In this document: one piece after another, positions 16,287-23,193 of the stretch | Layout: every line of letters starts with the position of its first letter | Position numbering within the stretch: the first letter of the stretch is position 1 | Origin: Zoogloea sp044344315 | Lineage (GTDB): Bacteria; Pseudomonadota; Gammaproteobacteria; Burkholderiales; Rhodocyclaceae | Reading direction: 5' to 3' | NCBI RefSeq assembly: GCF_044344315.1 | Contig: NZ_JBIJDC010000066.1 | Location: 1 to 24,757 of the forward strand | DNA length: 24,757 bases | Position numbers and translations under genes: made by a program | The notes under the pieces: model-generated | Told to the model about the DNA's origin: nothing | Seen by the model: the letters and a program-made list of their open reading frames with translations, nothing else | Databases searched by the model: none

Positions 16287-17060
16287 ATGTTCAATAGTCG
16301 GATTGCAAACGCATTCGCGTGGTCGGCGCTGGCCGCCGCCCTGCTGGGGCAGGCCGGGTTTGCCGCCGCGCAGACCACGGGCGGGACGAGCACCAAGACC
16401 CTGGAGTACCGCGTCCCCAGTGTCACCACGGCAGCGGAAACCCGAACCGTGGAAACCTACTCGACTCAGGTGCTGGGCTTCCTCGCCGGAGACCCGACGG
16501 CGCTGGTGGATGTTCAGTTTGTGCTGCCTTTCGGTGATGCGGCCGTTCAGGCGGCGTTCGTCACTGCCCGAAGCATCCTGGCGGCAGCGTCCGTCAATCC
16601 GCTGTCCTTTTCCGGTCCCACGCTCACATCCAGCAGCCGGGCGCTCAGCAACTCGTCATCGACGGTCTCGGAGGTCAAGACGGGGGAGGAGGTGCTCTGG
16701 GTGGATACGGTCGAACTGGTGGGCCAAGAGCTCTTCCACCTCAATTCGGCCCAGTTTGGCTGCGTGGCGTTGGTGAAAGGGGTCTCCTTCGATTGCACCG
16801 TGGATTACGGAGACGTCTTCGTCGCCGCCGGCGACACGGTTCTGCTGACTTCTGCCGGCATTGCCGATTACCTGCTGCGGACCACCGTGACCACCGAGAC
16901 ATTCCTCAACACCGCCGTGTATGAAATCGTCGGGACGCCGATCACCCAGTCGGTGCCCGAGCCCGGCACCGGCCTGCTGGTGGGGCTGGCCGGTCTGATC
17001 GCCTGGCGGGCCGCCCGTCCGCGGACTGGTTCAGGGGCCCCGGCTTCCCTAGCGGGCTAA
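16287..17060 (+). CDS. PEP-CTERM sorting-domain exported protein
   Basis: A 257-residue exported protein. The signal peptide runs to about AAA-QTT (residue 29). The body is Thr/Ser/Val-rich and I recognise no enzyme fold in it; two cysteines (QFGCVAL and SFDCTVD) could form a disulfide. The C-terminus is a PEP-CTERM anchor: VPEPGTG, a hydrophobic helix (LLVGLAGLIAW) and an arginine cluster (RAARPR). It would be processed by an exosortase (EpsH/XrtA type) encoded elsewhere and sent to the cell surface or extracellular matrix. About eleven residues (TGSGAPASLAG) follow the basic cluster, more than usual. The ATG at 16287 follows ACGGAG. The stop overlaps the convergent small ORF by 12 bp. Expression is probably sigma-54 dependent. 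Confidence 0.9.
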   Translation: MFNSRIANAFAWSALAAALLGQAGFAAAQTTGGTSTKTLEYRVPSVTTAAETRTVETYSTQVLGFLAGDPTALVDVQFVLPFGDAAVQAAFVTARSILAAASVNPLSFSGPTLTSSSRALSNSSSTVSEVKTGEEVLWVDTVELVGQELFHLNSAQFGCVALVKGVSFDCTVDYGDVFVAAGDTVLLTSAGIADYLLRTTVTTETFLNTAVYEIVGTPITQSVPEPGTGLLVGLAGLIAWRAARPRTGSGAPASLAG

Positions 17061-17369
17061 GCAGCGCCCCTTCGCTTCCAGCCAGTACACCACTTCCCCG
17101 ACCACGACCACGCTGCCCGACACCACCAGGCTGACCGCCGAGACGGCGCCGGCGAGGACCAGGAGCTCGGCGCAGCCTTCATTGCGGCAGCCGCCGAAGG
17201 CGCCGACCTGGTAGGCGTCGAGGGTCATGTGGCGCTCGGTGATGCCGCAGGCGGGGTCGTAGCGCTGCGTCGTGCGGGGGACGAAGATGCAGCTGCACAG
17301 GACGAGTGCGGTAGCGAGGAGCAGTGGGGTGGAGCGGGGCACGGGCTGTTGACCTCCAGTCGGCAGCAT
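17049..17369 (-). CDS. Small putative lipoprotein/membrane protein of unknown function
   Basis: A 106-residue open frame starts with a signal-peptide-like hydrophobic stretch and a plausible lipobox LCSC (Cys27). A short segment with four cysteines follows (YDPACGI, GGCRNEGCAELL), then a second hydrophobic helix (LVLAGAVSAVSLVVSGSVVVVGEVVYW, about 70-96). This order of exported N-terminus, Cys-rich stretch and one membrane helix looks like a real small envelope protein rather than a chance frame. I cannot name the family. It converges on the PEP-CTERM gene, overlapping it by 12 bp, and lies 18 bp downstream of the GntR-type regulator on the same strand, so it may be cotranscribed with that regulator. 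Confidence 0.6.
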   Translation of the reverse strand: MLPTGGQQPVPRSTPLLLATALVLCSCIFVPRTTQRYDPACGITERHMTLDAYQVGAFGGCRNEGCAELLVLAGAVSAVSLVVSGSVVVVGEVVYWLEAKGRCLAR

Positions 17370-17387
17370 ACCCCGCGGCCTGATGGG

Positions 17388-18065
17388 TCAGGGGGCCGTG
17401 TCTGCGCTGCCTTCGTCGCCCGCGGTGGTTTTGTCCAGGGCCGCTGCGACGCTGCGGGACACGCTTTCGATGTGCTCCCGGGCAGCCCGGTTGGCCGCTT
17501 CCGGCTGCCGGGCGACGATGGCGGCGATGACGGCATTATGTTCATCGGCCACCAGCCCCAGGTGGGCGCGGAAGCCGCAGGTCTGCACGATGAAGAAATC
17601 CGACAGTTCGAAGTTGGCCAGCTGGCGGCTGCACAGCAGGGGTGATTTCGCCATGGCGTGGAGCTGGGTGTGGAAGTCCACGTTGAGCCGCCGGTATTCG
17701 TCGGCGTTGGCGCTGCGGGTGGCGTCGAGGGCGTGGATCTGGTCGTTGATGAGGCGCAGGCGGCTGATGTCGGCGGCGCTGGCCCGGCTGGCAGCAAGCT
17801 CGGCGATCAACCCTTCGGTGAGCGCAAACATGCGATAGAAGTCCTGGATCGCCTCGGGCGTGGGTGTGACCACCTCGCAGCCGACCTGGGCGGTGATGGT
17901 GACGAAGCCCCGCTCCTGCAGGCGGTACAGGGCAGTCATGATGGGGTGCCGGCTGACCCCCATCTCCTCGCCGATCTCCTTGACCAGGATGCGATCGCCG
18001 AAGCGGTACTGGCACGTGAACAGCCGCTCGAGGATCTCCTGGTAGATGTAGTTCTTCTTGGCCAT
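17388..18065 (-). CDS. GntR-family transcriptional regulator (FCD domain)
   Basis: A 225-residue regulator. The N-terminal winged helix-turn-helix (about 1-65) contains IYQEILERLFTCQYRFGDRILVKEIGEEMGVSRHPIMTALYRLQERGFV. The C-terminal FCD helical domain (about 75-205) carries the usual metal/ligand residues, visible as NVDFHTQLH, DEHNAVIAAI and REHIESV. The ATG at 18065 gives the standard start; an in-frame GTG at 18113 is possible but less likely. It diverges from the TfdB-like monooxygenase gene. A 22-bp perfect palindrome between the two genes is a likely operator, so it probably represses the monooxygenase/binding protein unit and responds to an aromatic acid or related metabolite; that ligand is inferred. 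Confidence 0.95.
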   Translation of the reverse strand: MAKKNYIYQEILERLFTCQYRFGDRILVKEIGEEMGVSRHPIMTALYRLQERGFVTITAQVGCEVVTPTPEAIQDFYRMFALTEGLIAELAASRASAADISRLRLINDQIHALDATRSANADEYRRLNVDFHTQLHAMAKSPLLCSRQLANFELSDFFIVQTCGFRAHLGLVADEHNAVIAAIVARQPEAANRAAREHIESVSRSVAAALDKTTAGDEGSADTAP

Positions 18066-18191
18066 GGGCGTGCGTCCGGGTGCGGTTGGGTGGGTGCGGG
18101 CGGATGGTATCACCCTCGCCGGGGGGAGTCTGGCAGCTAAGGGCGTCGGGGCGCCGGGGCCGTCGGGTGGGGGTAGAGGTGTGGATCTGGA

Positions 18192-18213
18192 GCTTGCATG
18201 CTAGCATGCAAGC
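18192..18213. promoter_or_regulatory. Perfect 22-bp palindrome, candidate GntR operator
   Basis: The half-site GCTTGCATGCT (18192-18202) is followed directly by its exact reverse complement (18203-18213). Such a perfect dyad suits a dimeric FCD-type GntR repressor, and the GntR gene is adjacent. A weak -35/-10 pair, TTGCAT (18194-18199) and TAGAGT (18218-18223) with an 18-bp spacer, overlaps it, so bound repressor would block transcription of the monooxygenase gene. Confidence 0.72.
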
Positions 18214-18291
18214 GCTGTAGAGTGCGGCTCCATCAAGGCCGCATTTCATCGACCCCATCAGCCCGCCACGAGCGGCGAGGAGATCCCTAGC

Positions 18292-20052
18292 GTGGAAACC
18301 AGCGCAGATTTCGACACCGACGTATTGATCATCGGCTCCGGCCCCACCGGCGGTACGGCCGCCCTGGCCCTGGCCACCCAGGGCGTGCGCGTCCATCTCG
18401 TTTCGCGCACCCATTGGCTGGCCGACACGCCGCGGGCCCACATCACCAACCAGCGCACCATGGAAGTGCTGCGCGATCTGGGCATCGAGGACGAGGCCAT
18501 CAAGTACGCCACGCCCTGGGAGCAGATGGGCGACACCCTGTTCACCACCAGCCTGGCGGGCGAAGAGCTGGTGCGCCTGCGCACCTGGGGCACGGGCGAC
18601 GAACGCAAGGGCGACTACCTGCAGGGCAGCCCCTGTGGCCTGCAGGACATTCCCCAGCCGCTGATCGAGCCGGTGATCTTCAAGAACGCGGCCGAGCGCG
18701 GCGCGCACTTCTCGTTCAACACCGAATACCTGTCCCACCAGCAGGACGGGCAGGGCGTTACGGCCCTGTTCCGGGACCGACTCACCGGGCGCGAATACGC
18801 CATGCGGGCGCGCTACCTGATCGGCGCCGACGGGGCCAAGTCGAAGGTGGTGGATGAGCTGGGTCTCAACATCGAGGGCCATCTGGCCCGGGCCGGCACG
18901 GTGTATGTGATCTTCAAGGCCGACCTGAGCCGCTACGTGGCCCACCGCCCGAGCATCCTGCACTGGATCGTCACCCCGAGCGCCAGTTTTGGCGAGATCG
19001 GGATGGGCCTGCTGCGGGCCGTGCGCCCCTGGGATCGCTGGATCGCCGGCTGGGGTTTCGACATCTCCCGGGGCGAGCCCGATCTTGACCCCGCGCTGCT
19101 CCTCGACCGGATCCGCACTCTGGTGGGCGACCCTGCGCTGGAGGTGGAGATCGAGCGCACCTCGGTGTGGTACGTGAACCAGGCCTATGCCACCGAGTAC
19201 AGCCGGGGGCGGGTGTTCTGCGGCGGGGATGCGGTGCACCGCCACCCGCCGTCCAGCGGCCTGGGCCTCAACACCTGTGTGCAGGACGCCTTCAACCTGG
19301 CCTGGAAGCTCGCCTACGTCATCAAGGGCTACGCCGGCCCCGGCCTGCTCGACAGCTACAGCGCCGAGCGGGCGCCGGTGGGCCGGCAGATCGTGACCCG
19401 GGCCAATCAGTCGCGCCTTGACTATGCGCCCCTCAAGGCCGCCTTCCGCGTCGAAGGCGCCGACAACCCGGTGGCCGCCGGCATTGCCCGCTTCAAGGAC
19501 CCGGGGCCGGAAGGCGTGGCAGCCCGCCAGGCCGTGGATGCGGCGCTGGCGCTGAAGAACACCGAATTCAACGCCCAGGGCGTGGAGATGAACCAGCGCT
19601 ACGTGTCGCAGGCCGTGGTGCCCGACCCCGCGGCCGGCGAGGAGGTGTGGCGGCGGGATGCGCAGCTCCACCTGCAGCCCACTACCCGCCCGGGGGCCAA
19701 GATTCCCCATGCCTGGCTGGTGGACCGGCGCGGCATCCGCGTATCCACCCTGGACGTGACCGGCAAGGGCAGCTTCTCGGTGGTCACCGGCCTGGCCGGT
19801 GAGGCCTGGGCCGAGGCCGTCCGCGGGCTGGACCTGCCGTGCCTGCGCGCGGTGGTGATCGGCCAGGCCGGCGCTACCGACCCCTACTGCAGCTGGCAGC
19901 GCATCCGCGAGATTGCCGAGGCCGGCGCCCTGCTGGTGCGTCCGGACGGCTACGTGGCCTGGCGTCATGCCGGGCCGGTGGCCGATGCGGTTGAAGCCCG
20001 CCGGCTGCTGGCCGCCGCGCTCGGCACCGTGTTGGACTGGCCCCTGGCCTGA
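18292..20052 (+). CDS. FAD-dependent phenol-type monooxygenase (TfdB-like)
   Basis: A 586-residue single-component flavoprotein that would hydroxylate a phenolic substrate ortho to its OH group using NAD(P)H and O2. The N-terminal FAD fold has VLIIGSGPTGGTAALALA; the family block NTPRAHITNQRTMEVLRDLG appears here as DTPRAHITNQRTMEVLRDLG. The DG motif is LIGADGAKS, and the second FAD motif is FCGGDAVHRHPPSSGLGLNT (Asp about 313). The C-terminal thioredoxin-like domain (about 430-586) is present. These features match 2,4-dichlorophenol 6-monooxygenase (TfdB, 598 residues) closely in order and length. The GTG start at 18292 follows GAGGAGA. The substrate (phenol, chlorophenol, resorcinol or similar) cannot be fixed. 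It lies beside a meta-cleavage operon and a GntR regulator. Confidence 0.92.
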   Translation: METSADFDTDVLIIGSGPTGGTAALALATQGVRVHLVSRTHWLADTPRAHITNQRTMEVLRDLGIEDEAIKYATPWEQMGDTLFTTSLAGEELVRLRTWGTGDERKGDYLQGSPCGLQDIPQPLIEPVIFKNAAERGAHFSFNTEYLSHQQDGQGVTALFRDRLTGREYAMRARYLIGADGAKSKVVDELGLNIEGHLARAGTVYVIFKADLSRYVAHRPSILHWIVTPSASFGEIGMGLLRAVRPWDRWIAGWGFDISRGEPDLDPALLLDRIRTLVGDPALEVEIERTSVWYVNQAYATEYSRGRVFCGGDAVHRHPPSSGLGLNTCVQDAFNLAWKLAYVIKGYAGPGLLDSYSAERAPVGRQIVTRANQSRLDYAPLKAAFRVEGADNPVAAGIARFKDPGPEGVAARQAVDAALALKNTEFNAQGVEMNQRYVSQAVVPDPAAGEEVWRRDAQLHLQPTTRPGAKIPHAWLVDRRGIRVSTLDVTGKGSFSVVTGLAGEAWAEAVRGLDLPCLRAVVIGQAGATDPYCSWQRIREIAEAGALLVRPDGYVAWRHAGPVADAVEARRLLAAALGTVLDWPLA

Positions 20053-20114
20053 CATCGGGCGCCAGCCCCCTCTTTATGCAACACCCCAACCATCACAAGA
20101 ACAGAGGAGACACC

Positions 20115-21257
20115 ATGAACATGCGCTATTTCCGCAAGCCCATCCTGGCCGCCGCCATGGCCCTGGCTGCTGGCCACGCCTGTGCCGACATCAACGTCGG
20201 CGTCATCTTTTCCCTGACCGGGCCGGCGGCGTCGCTGGGCCTGGAAACCCGCAAGTCCATTGAGCTGATGCCGAAGATGATCGGCAAGGAGAAGGTCAAT
20301 TACATCGTTCTCGACGACGCCACCGACCCCACCAATGCCGTCAAGAACGCCCGCAAGCTGGCGGGTGAGGACAATGTGGATGTGTTCTTCGGGCCCAACC
20401 TGATCACCTCCGGTCTGGCCATTGCCGACGTGGCCAACGAAAAGAAGGTGCCCCTGCTGTCCCAGGCGCCCATCGTGGTGCCGCCGGAGAAGCACAAGTG
20501 GGCCTTCCGCGTGGAGCCCCTGGCCGACGTGATGGTGGGCCGGGTGGTGGCCGACATGAAGGAGCGCGGTGTGAAGACCGTGGCCTTTATCGGCTTTTCG
20601 GATTCCTGGGGCGAGCTGCTGTTCAAGGGCCTGACCAAGACGGCCGACGCCGCCGGCATCCGCATCGTGGCCACCGAGCGCTTCGGGCGCACCGACAACA
20701 GCGTGACCGCCCAGGCCCTGAAGCTGGTGGCCGCCAAGCCCGACGCGGTATTCGTCGGCGGCTCCGGCACCCCGGCGGTGATGCCCCACACCGCCCTGCG
20801 GGATCGCGGCTATGCGGGCCCGATCTACCATTCCCACGCCGTCGCCAACAAGGAGTTCCTGCGGGTCGGCGGTAAGGCCGTGGAGGGCGCCCGCCTGGCC
20901 GTGGCGCCGGTGCTGGTGGCCGAACAGTTGCCCGACGCTCACCCCAACAAGCAGGCTGGGCTGGCCTTCGACAAGGCCCTGGAGGCCAAGTACGGGCCGG
21001 AGTCCCGCTCCAGCTTTGCCGGGGCCTCGTGGGACGGCTGGCTGATCCTCGAGGGTGCCCTCAACGCCGCCCTGAAGAATGCCCGGCCGGGCAGCCCCGA
21101 GTTCCGCGAGAGCCTGCGCAACGCGCTGGAGAAGACCACGCGGGTGGTGGGCGCCAATGGCACCTACACCATGAGCCCCGAAGACCACGGTGGTTACGAT
21201 CCCAAATCTGCCGTGCTGATCGAGGTGGCGGCGGGCAAGTGGAAACTCGTGAAGTAA
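20115..21257 (+). CDS. Branched-chain amino acid-type ABC transporter substrate-binding protein
   Basis: A 380-residue periplasmic binding protein of the Leu/Ile/Val (LivJ/HmgB-like) family. The signal peptide ends at HACA-DINVG (about residue 24). The mature domain begins with INVGVIFSLTGPAASLGLETRKSIEL and continues with the hinge features VLDDATDPTNAVKNARKL, DVFFGPNLITSGLAIADVANEKKVPLLS, FRVEPLADVMVGRVVADM and AVFVGGSGTPAVMPHTALRDRGY. The ATG follows GAGGAGA at good spacing. It starts 62 bp after the monooxygenase and is probably cotranscribed with it. No permease or ATPase gene is in this window. In aromatic-degrading betaproteobacteria such proteins often bind aromatic compounds; that is the probable role here, by context only. 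Confidence 0.94.
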   Translation: MNMRYFRKPILAAAMALAAGHACADINVGVIFSLTGPAASLGLETRKSIELMPKMIGKEKVNYIVLDDATDPTNAVKNARKLAGEDNVDVFFGPNLITSGLAIADVANEKKVPLLSQAPIVVPPEKHKWAFRVEPLADVMVGRVVADMKERGVKTVAFIGFSDSWGELLFKGLTKTADAAGIRIVATERFGRTDNSVTAQALKLVAAKPDAVFVGGSGTPAVMPHTALRDRGYAGPIYHSHAVANKEFLRVGGKAVEGARLAVAPVLVAEQLPDAHPNKQAGLAFDKALEAKYGPESRSSFAGASWDGWLILEGALNAALKNARPGSPEFRESLRNALEKTTRVVGANGTYTMSPEDHGGYDPKSAVLIEVAAGKWKLVK

Positions 21258-21307
21258 GCCGGCCCGTGCGCGCCTGAGCGCACCCCCTGTAAGCGCAAGT
21301 CCTCAAG

Positions 21308-21344
21308 CCGGGCCCCGACAGCATTGTGTCTGTTGCGGGCCCGG
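21308..21344 (+). terminator. GC-rich hairpin after the binding protein gene
   Basis: CCGGGCCC (21308-21315) pairs exactly with GGGCCCGG (21337-21344), and inner ACAG/CTGT segments extend the stem around a CATTGTGT loop. It lies 50 bp after the binding protein stop. The T-run behind it is weak (TGTTCCGTTT), so termination may be partial. Confidence 0.6.
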
Positions 21345-21410
21345 TGTTCCGTTTACCGCCCCCCATCGCCTTTCTGGCCCGAGCGCCATGCTGCAGTGCA
21401 GCTTTACGTT

Positions 21411-21467
21411 TTTGTCACCCCGGGCGGCCCCGCGGACAAATCCGTCACCCCGGGCGCTGCGGCCGAC
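21411..21467. repeat. Two 24-bp direct repeats, candidate upstream activator sites
   Basis: GTCACCCCGGGCG occurs at 21414-21426 and again at 21444-21456, exactly 30 bp apart. Each is followed by a GAC positioned so that GTC-N18-GAC forms an inverted pair (21414-21437 and 21444-21467). In the first copy the dyad extends to TTTGTC/GACAAA (21411-21440). Relative to the sigma-54 start near 21542, the units lie about 90 to 120 bp upstream, where enhancer-binding activators normally sit, and about three helical turns from each other. The binding protein is not in the window. Confidence 0.6.
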
Positions 21468-21515
21468 CTCCCGCTTTTTCTTTTTTCCCCTTTTGCATCA
21501 AGCCTTTGTCTGACA

Positions 21516-21531
21516 TGGCACGGCGGCTGCA
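21516..21531 (+). promoter_or_regulatory. Sigma-54 (-24/-12) promoter of the phenol/catechol operon
   Basis: TGGCACGGCGGCTGCA matches TGGCACG-N4-TTGCW except for one base in the -12 element (CTGCA). The GG to GC distance is the required 12 bp. Transcription would start near 21542, 73 nt before the ferredoxin gene. Phenol hydroxylase operons of the dmp type are activated by DmpR/XylR-class regulators from such promoters. Confidence 0.8.
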
Positions 21532-21614
21532 TTAGTCAGGCTTGTGGGTTCATCAGAATCATTGATTGATGGCCCCTTTGAACAAAAACGTACAGCCCGG
21601 GAAGGGAGACATCC

Positions 21615-21929
21615 ATGCCGCACACCGTAAGCATCGAAGACACCGGCGAACGCTATGCCTGCTCCAGCGAAGAGTCACTGCTGAGCGCCATGGCCCGGCT
21701 CGGCAGGCGGGGTATCCCTTTGGGCTGTCGGGGCGGTGGCTGCGGGGTGTGCAAGGTGGAAGTCCTGTCCGGCGATTTCCAGACCCGGGCCATGAGCCGG
21801 GACCACGTCAGTGATGACGACCGGGCCTGTAACAGGCTGCTGGCCTGCCGGGTGTACCCCGCCAGCGATCTTTCCCTGAAGGTGATCGGCAAGTTGCAGA
21901 AGCGTGTCTGCCGCCCTGCCACCGCCTGA
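21615..21929 (+). CDS. XylT/DmpQ-like plant-type [2Fe-2S] ferredoxin
   Basis: A 104-residue plant-type ferredoxin. The cluster is held by Cys38, Cys43, Cys46 and Cys78 in LGCRGGGCGVCKVEV and LLACRVYP (C-x4-C-x2-C-x31-C). Proteins of this type next to catechol 2,3-dioxygenase (XylT, DmpQ, NahT) re-reduce the dioxygenase active-site iron after it is oxidised by substituted catechols. It is the first gene after the sigma-54 promoter, and catechol 2,3-dioxygenase follows 45 bp downstream. The start at 21615 is preceded by AAGGGAGA. The usual phenol hydroxylase reductase (P5) would be a separate gene further downstream, outside the window. Confidence 0.92.
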   Translation: MPHTVSIEDTGERYACSSEESLLSAMARLGRRGIPLGCRGGGCGVCKVEVLSGDFQTRAMSRDHVSDDDRACNRLLACRVYPASDLSLKVIGKLQKRVCRPATA

Positions 21930-21974
21930 CGCATTCCGTTTGATACATCCATACCGACAAAGAGGAGACGAGAA

Positions 21975-22904
21975 ATGGCAATGACTGGTGTTCTGCGCCC
22001 GGGCCACGCCCAGGTGCGCGTGCTGGATCTGGAAGAGAGCGTGCGCTTCTACAAGGATGTGCTCGGCCTGGTGGAAACCGGCCGTGACGCCCAGGGCCGC
22101 GTGTATTTCAAGTGCTGGGACGAGCGCGACCACAGCAGCTACGTGATCCGCGAGTCGGACCGGGCCGGCCTGGACTTCTTCGGCTTCCGCGTGCTCGACA
22201 CGGCAACCCTCAACAAACTGGAAGCCGACCTGCAGGCCTACGGCCTCACCACCGAGCGCATCCCCGCCGGCGAGATGCTGGCCACCGGCGAGCGCGTGCG
22301 CTTCACCCTGCCGTCCGGCCACGTGATGGAGCTCTACGCCGAGAAGGACAAGGTGGGCAACGGCATTCCGCTGATCAACCCGGCCCCGTGGAGCAAGGCC
22401 CGCGACAACGGCATCGCCCCGATCCGCCTCGACCACGCGCTGCTGTACGGGCCCAATGTGGCCGAGGTGCAGAAGATCTTCACCGAGGTGCTGGGCTTCT
22501 ACCTGGTGGAGCGGGTGCTCACCCCCGACGGCAATGCCAATGCGGCGGTCTGGCTGTCCTGCGGGCAGAAGGTGCATGACATCGCCTTTGCCGAGTACCC
22601 CGAGCCGGGCAAGCTGCACCACTGCTCCTTCCTGATGGAGAGCTGGGACCAGGTGCTGCGTGCCGGCGACATCATGTCCATGAACGCCGTGCCCGTGGAT
22701 ATCGGCCCCACCCGCCATGGCGTCACCCGCGGCTGCACCATCTACGCCTGGGACCCGTCCGGCAACCGCTTCGAGACCTTCTTCGGCGGCCATCTGCCCT
22801 ACCCGGACTACGAAACCATGACCTGGACCTTCGACAACTTCGGCCAGGGTCTCGACTACCCCCAGCGCAAGCTCCATGAAACCTTCCTGACCGTTGTCAG
22901 CTGA
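21975..22904 (+). CDS. dmpB: Catechol 2,3-dioxygenase
   Basis: An extradiol dioxygenase of 309 residues that opens catechol between C2 and C3 to 2-hydroxymuconic semialdehyde, the entry to the meta-cleavage pathway. The two vicinal-oxygen-chelate domains are visible. Fe(II) ligands are His154 in RLDHALLYGP, His216 in KLHHCSF and Glu267 in SGNRFETFFGG. The DIGPTRHGVTRG motif and the conserved tyrosine in TIYAWDPSGNR are present. It is typical of the XylE/DmpB group (about 307 residues). The ATG at 21975 follows AGAGGAGACG; ATG at 21981 is an alternative. It lies between the ferredoxin and the phenol hydroxylase genes, so the ring-cleaving step is encoded before the hydroxylase that makes its substrate. 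Confidence 0.97.
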   Translation: MAMTGVLRPGHAQVRVLDLEESVRFYKDVLGLVETGRDAQGRVYFKCWDERDHSSYVIRESDRAGLDFFGFRVLDTATLNKLEADLQAYGLTTERIPAGEMLATGERVRFTLPSGHVMELYAEKDKVGNGIPLINPAPWSKARDNGIAPIRLDHALLYGPNVAEVQKIFTEVLGFYLVERVLTPDGNANAAVWLSCGQKVHDIAFAEYPEPGKLHHCSFLMESWDQVLRAGDIMSMNAVPVDIGPTRHGVTRGCTIYAWDPSGNRFETFFGGHLPYPDYETMTWTFDNFGQGLDYPQRKLHETFLTVVS

Positions 22905-22911
22905 GCCTGCC

Positions 22912-23169
22912 ATGCGCGTCGAACACGCACCCGTGGACACCACCCGGCGCTTCGTCCGCCTGAGTGGCGAACGCCCCAACGGCTTTGTGGAGTTCGAGTT
23001 CGCCATTGGCGAGCCCGAGATCTTCGTCGAGATGATCCTCCCCCGCGAGGCCTTCACCGAGTTCTGTGTCGCCAACCGGGTCGAGATGCTGGCGCCCCGC
23101 GACCCCGACGCCCCCCACGGCGACTGGGACTGGCGCCTCGCCGATGCCACCCACACCCGCTTCAAATAA
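22912..23169 (+). CDS. dmpK: Phenol hydroxylase assembly/auxiliary subunit P0 (DmpK-like)
   Basis: A small 85-residue protein of the DmpK/PhcK family, which helps assemble the active phenol hydroxylase oxygenase. The RRFVRLSGERPNGFVEFEFAIGEPEIFVEMILPREAFTEFC core is characteristic of the P0 family: a short beta-rich region and then an EFC segment. The ATG at 22912 lies 7 bp after the catechol 2,3-dioxygenase stop. A TTG 18 nt upstream would overlap that gene and is unlikely. Assignment rests on family resemblance and on the following P1, P2 and P3 genes. Confidence 0.9.
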   Translation: MRVEHAPVDTTRRFVRLSGERPNGFVEFEFAIGEPEIFVEMILPREAFTEFCVANRVEMLAPRDPDAPHGDWDWRLADATHTRFK

Positions 23170-23193
23170 TCCGCACAGCAGGAGACACCCGAC

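Noticed and set aside
17542..20055. Long open frame on the minus strand (837 codons) across the GntR and TfdB-like genes
   Set aside because: It is antisense to two well-supported genes, has repetitive Gly/Ala/His/Arg-rich content and no domain. GC-rich codon bias leaves such frames open.
21388..21402. Short CTGCAGTGCAG dyad before the phenol operon
   Set aside because: Only five base pairs per arm; likely chance in GC-rich DNA.
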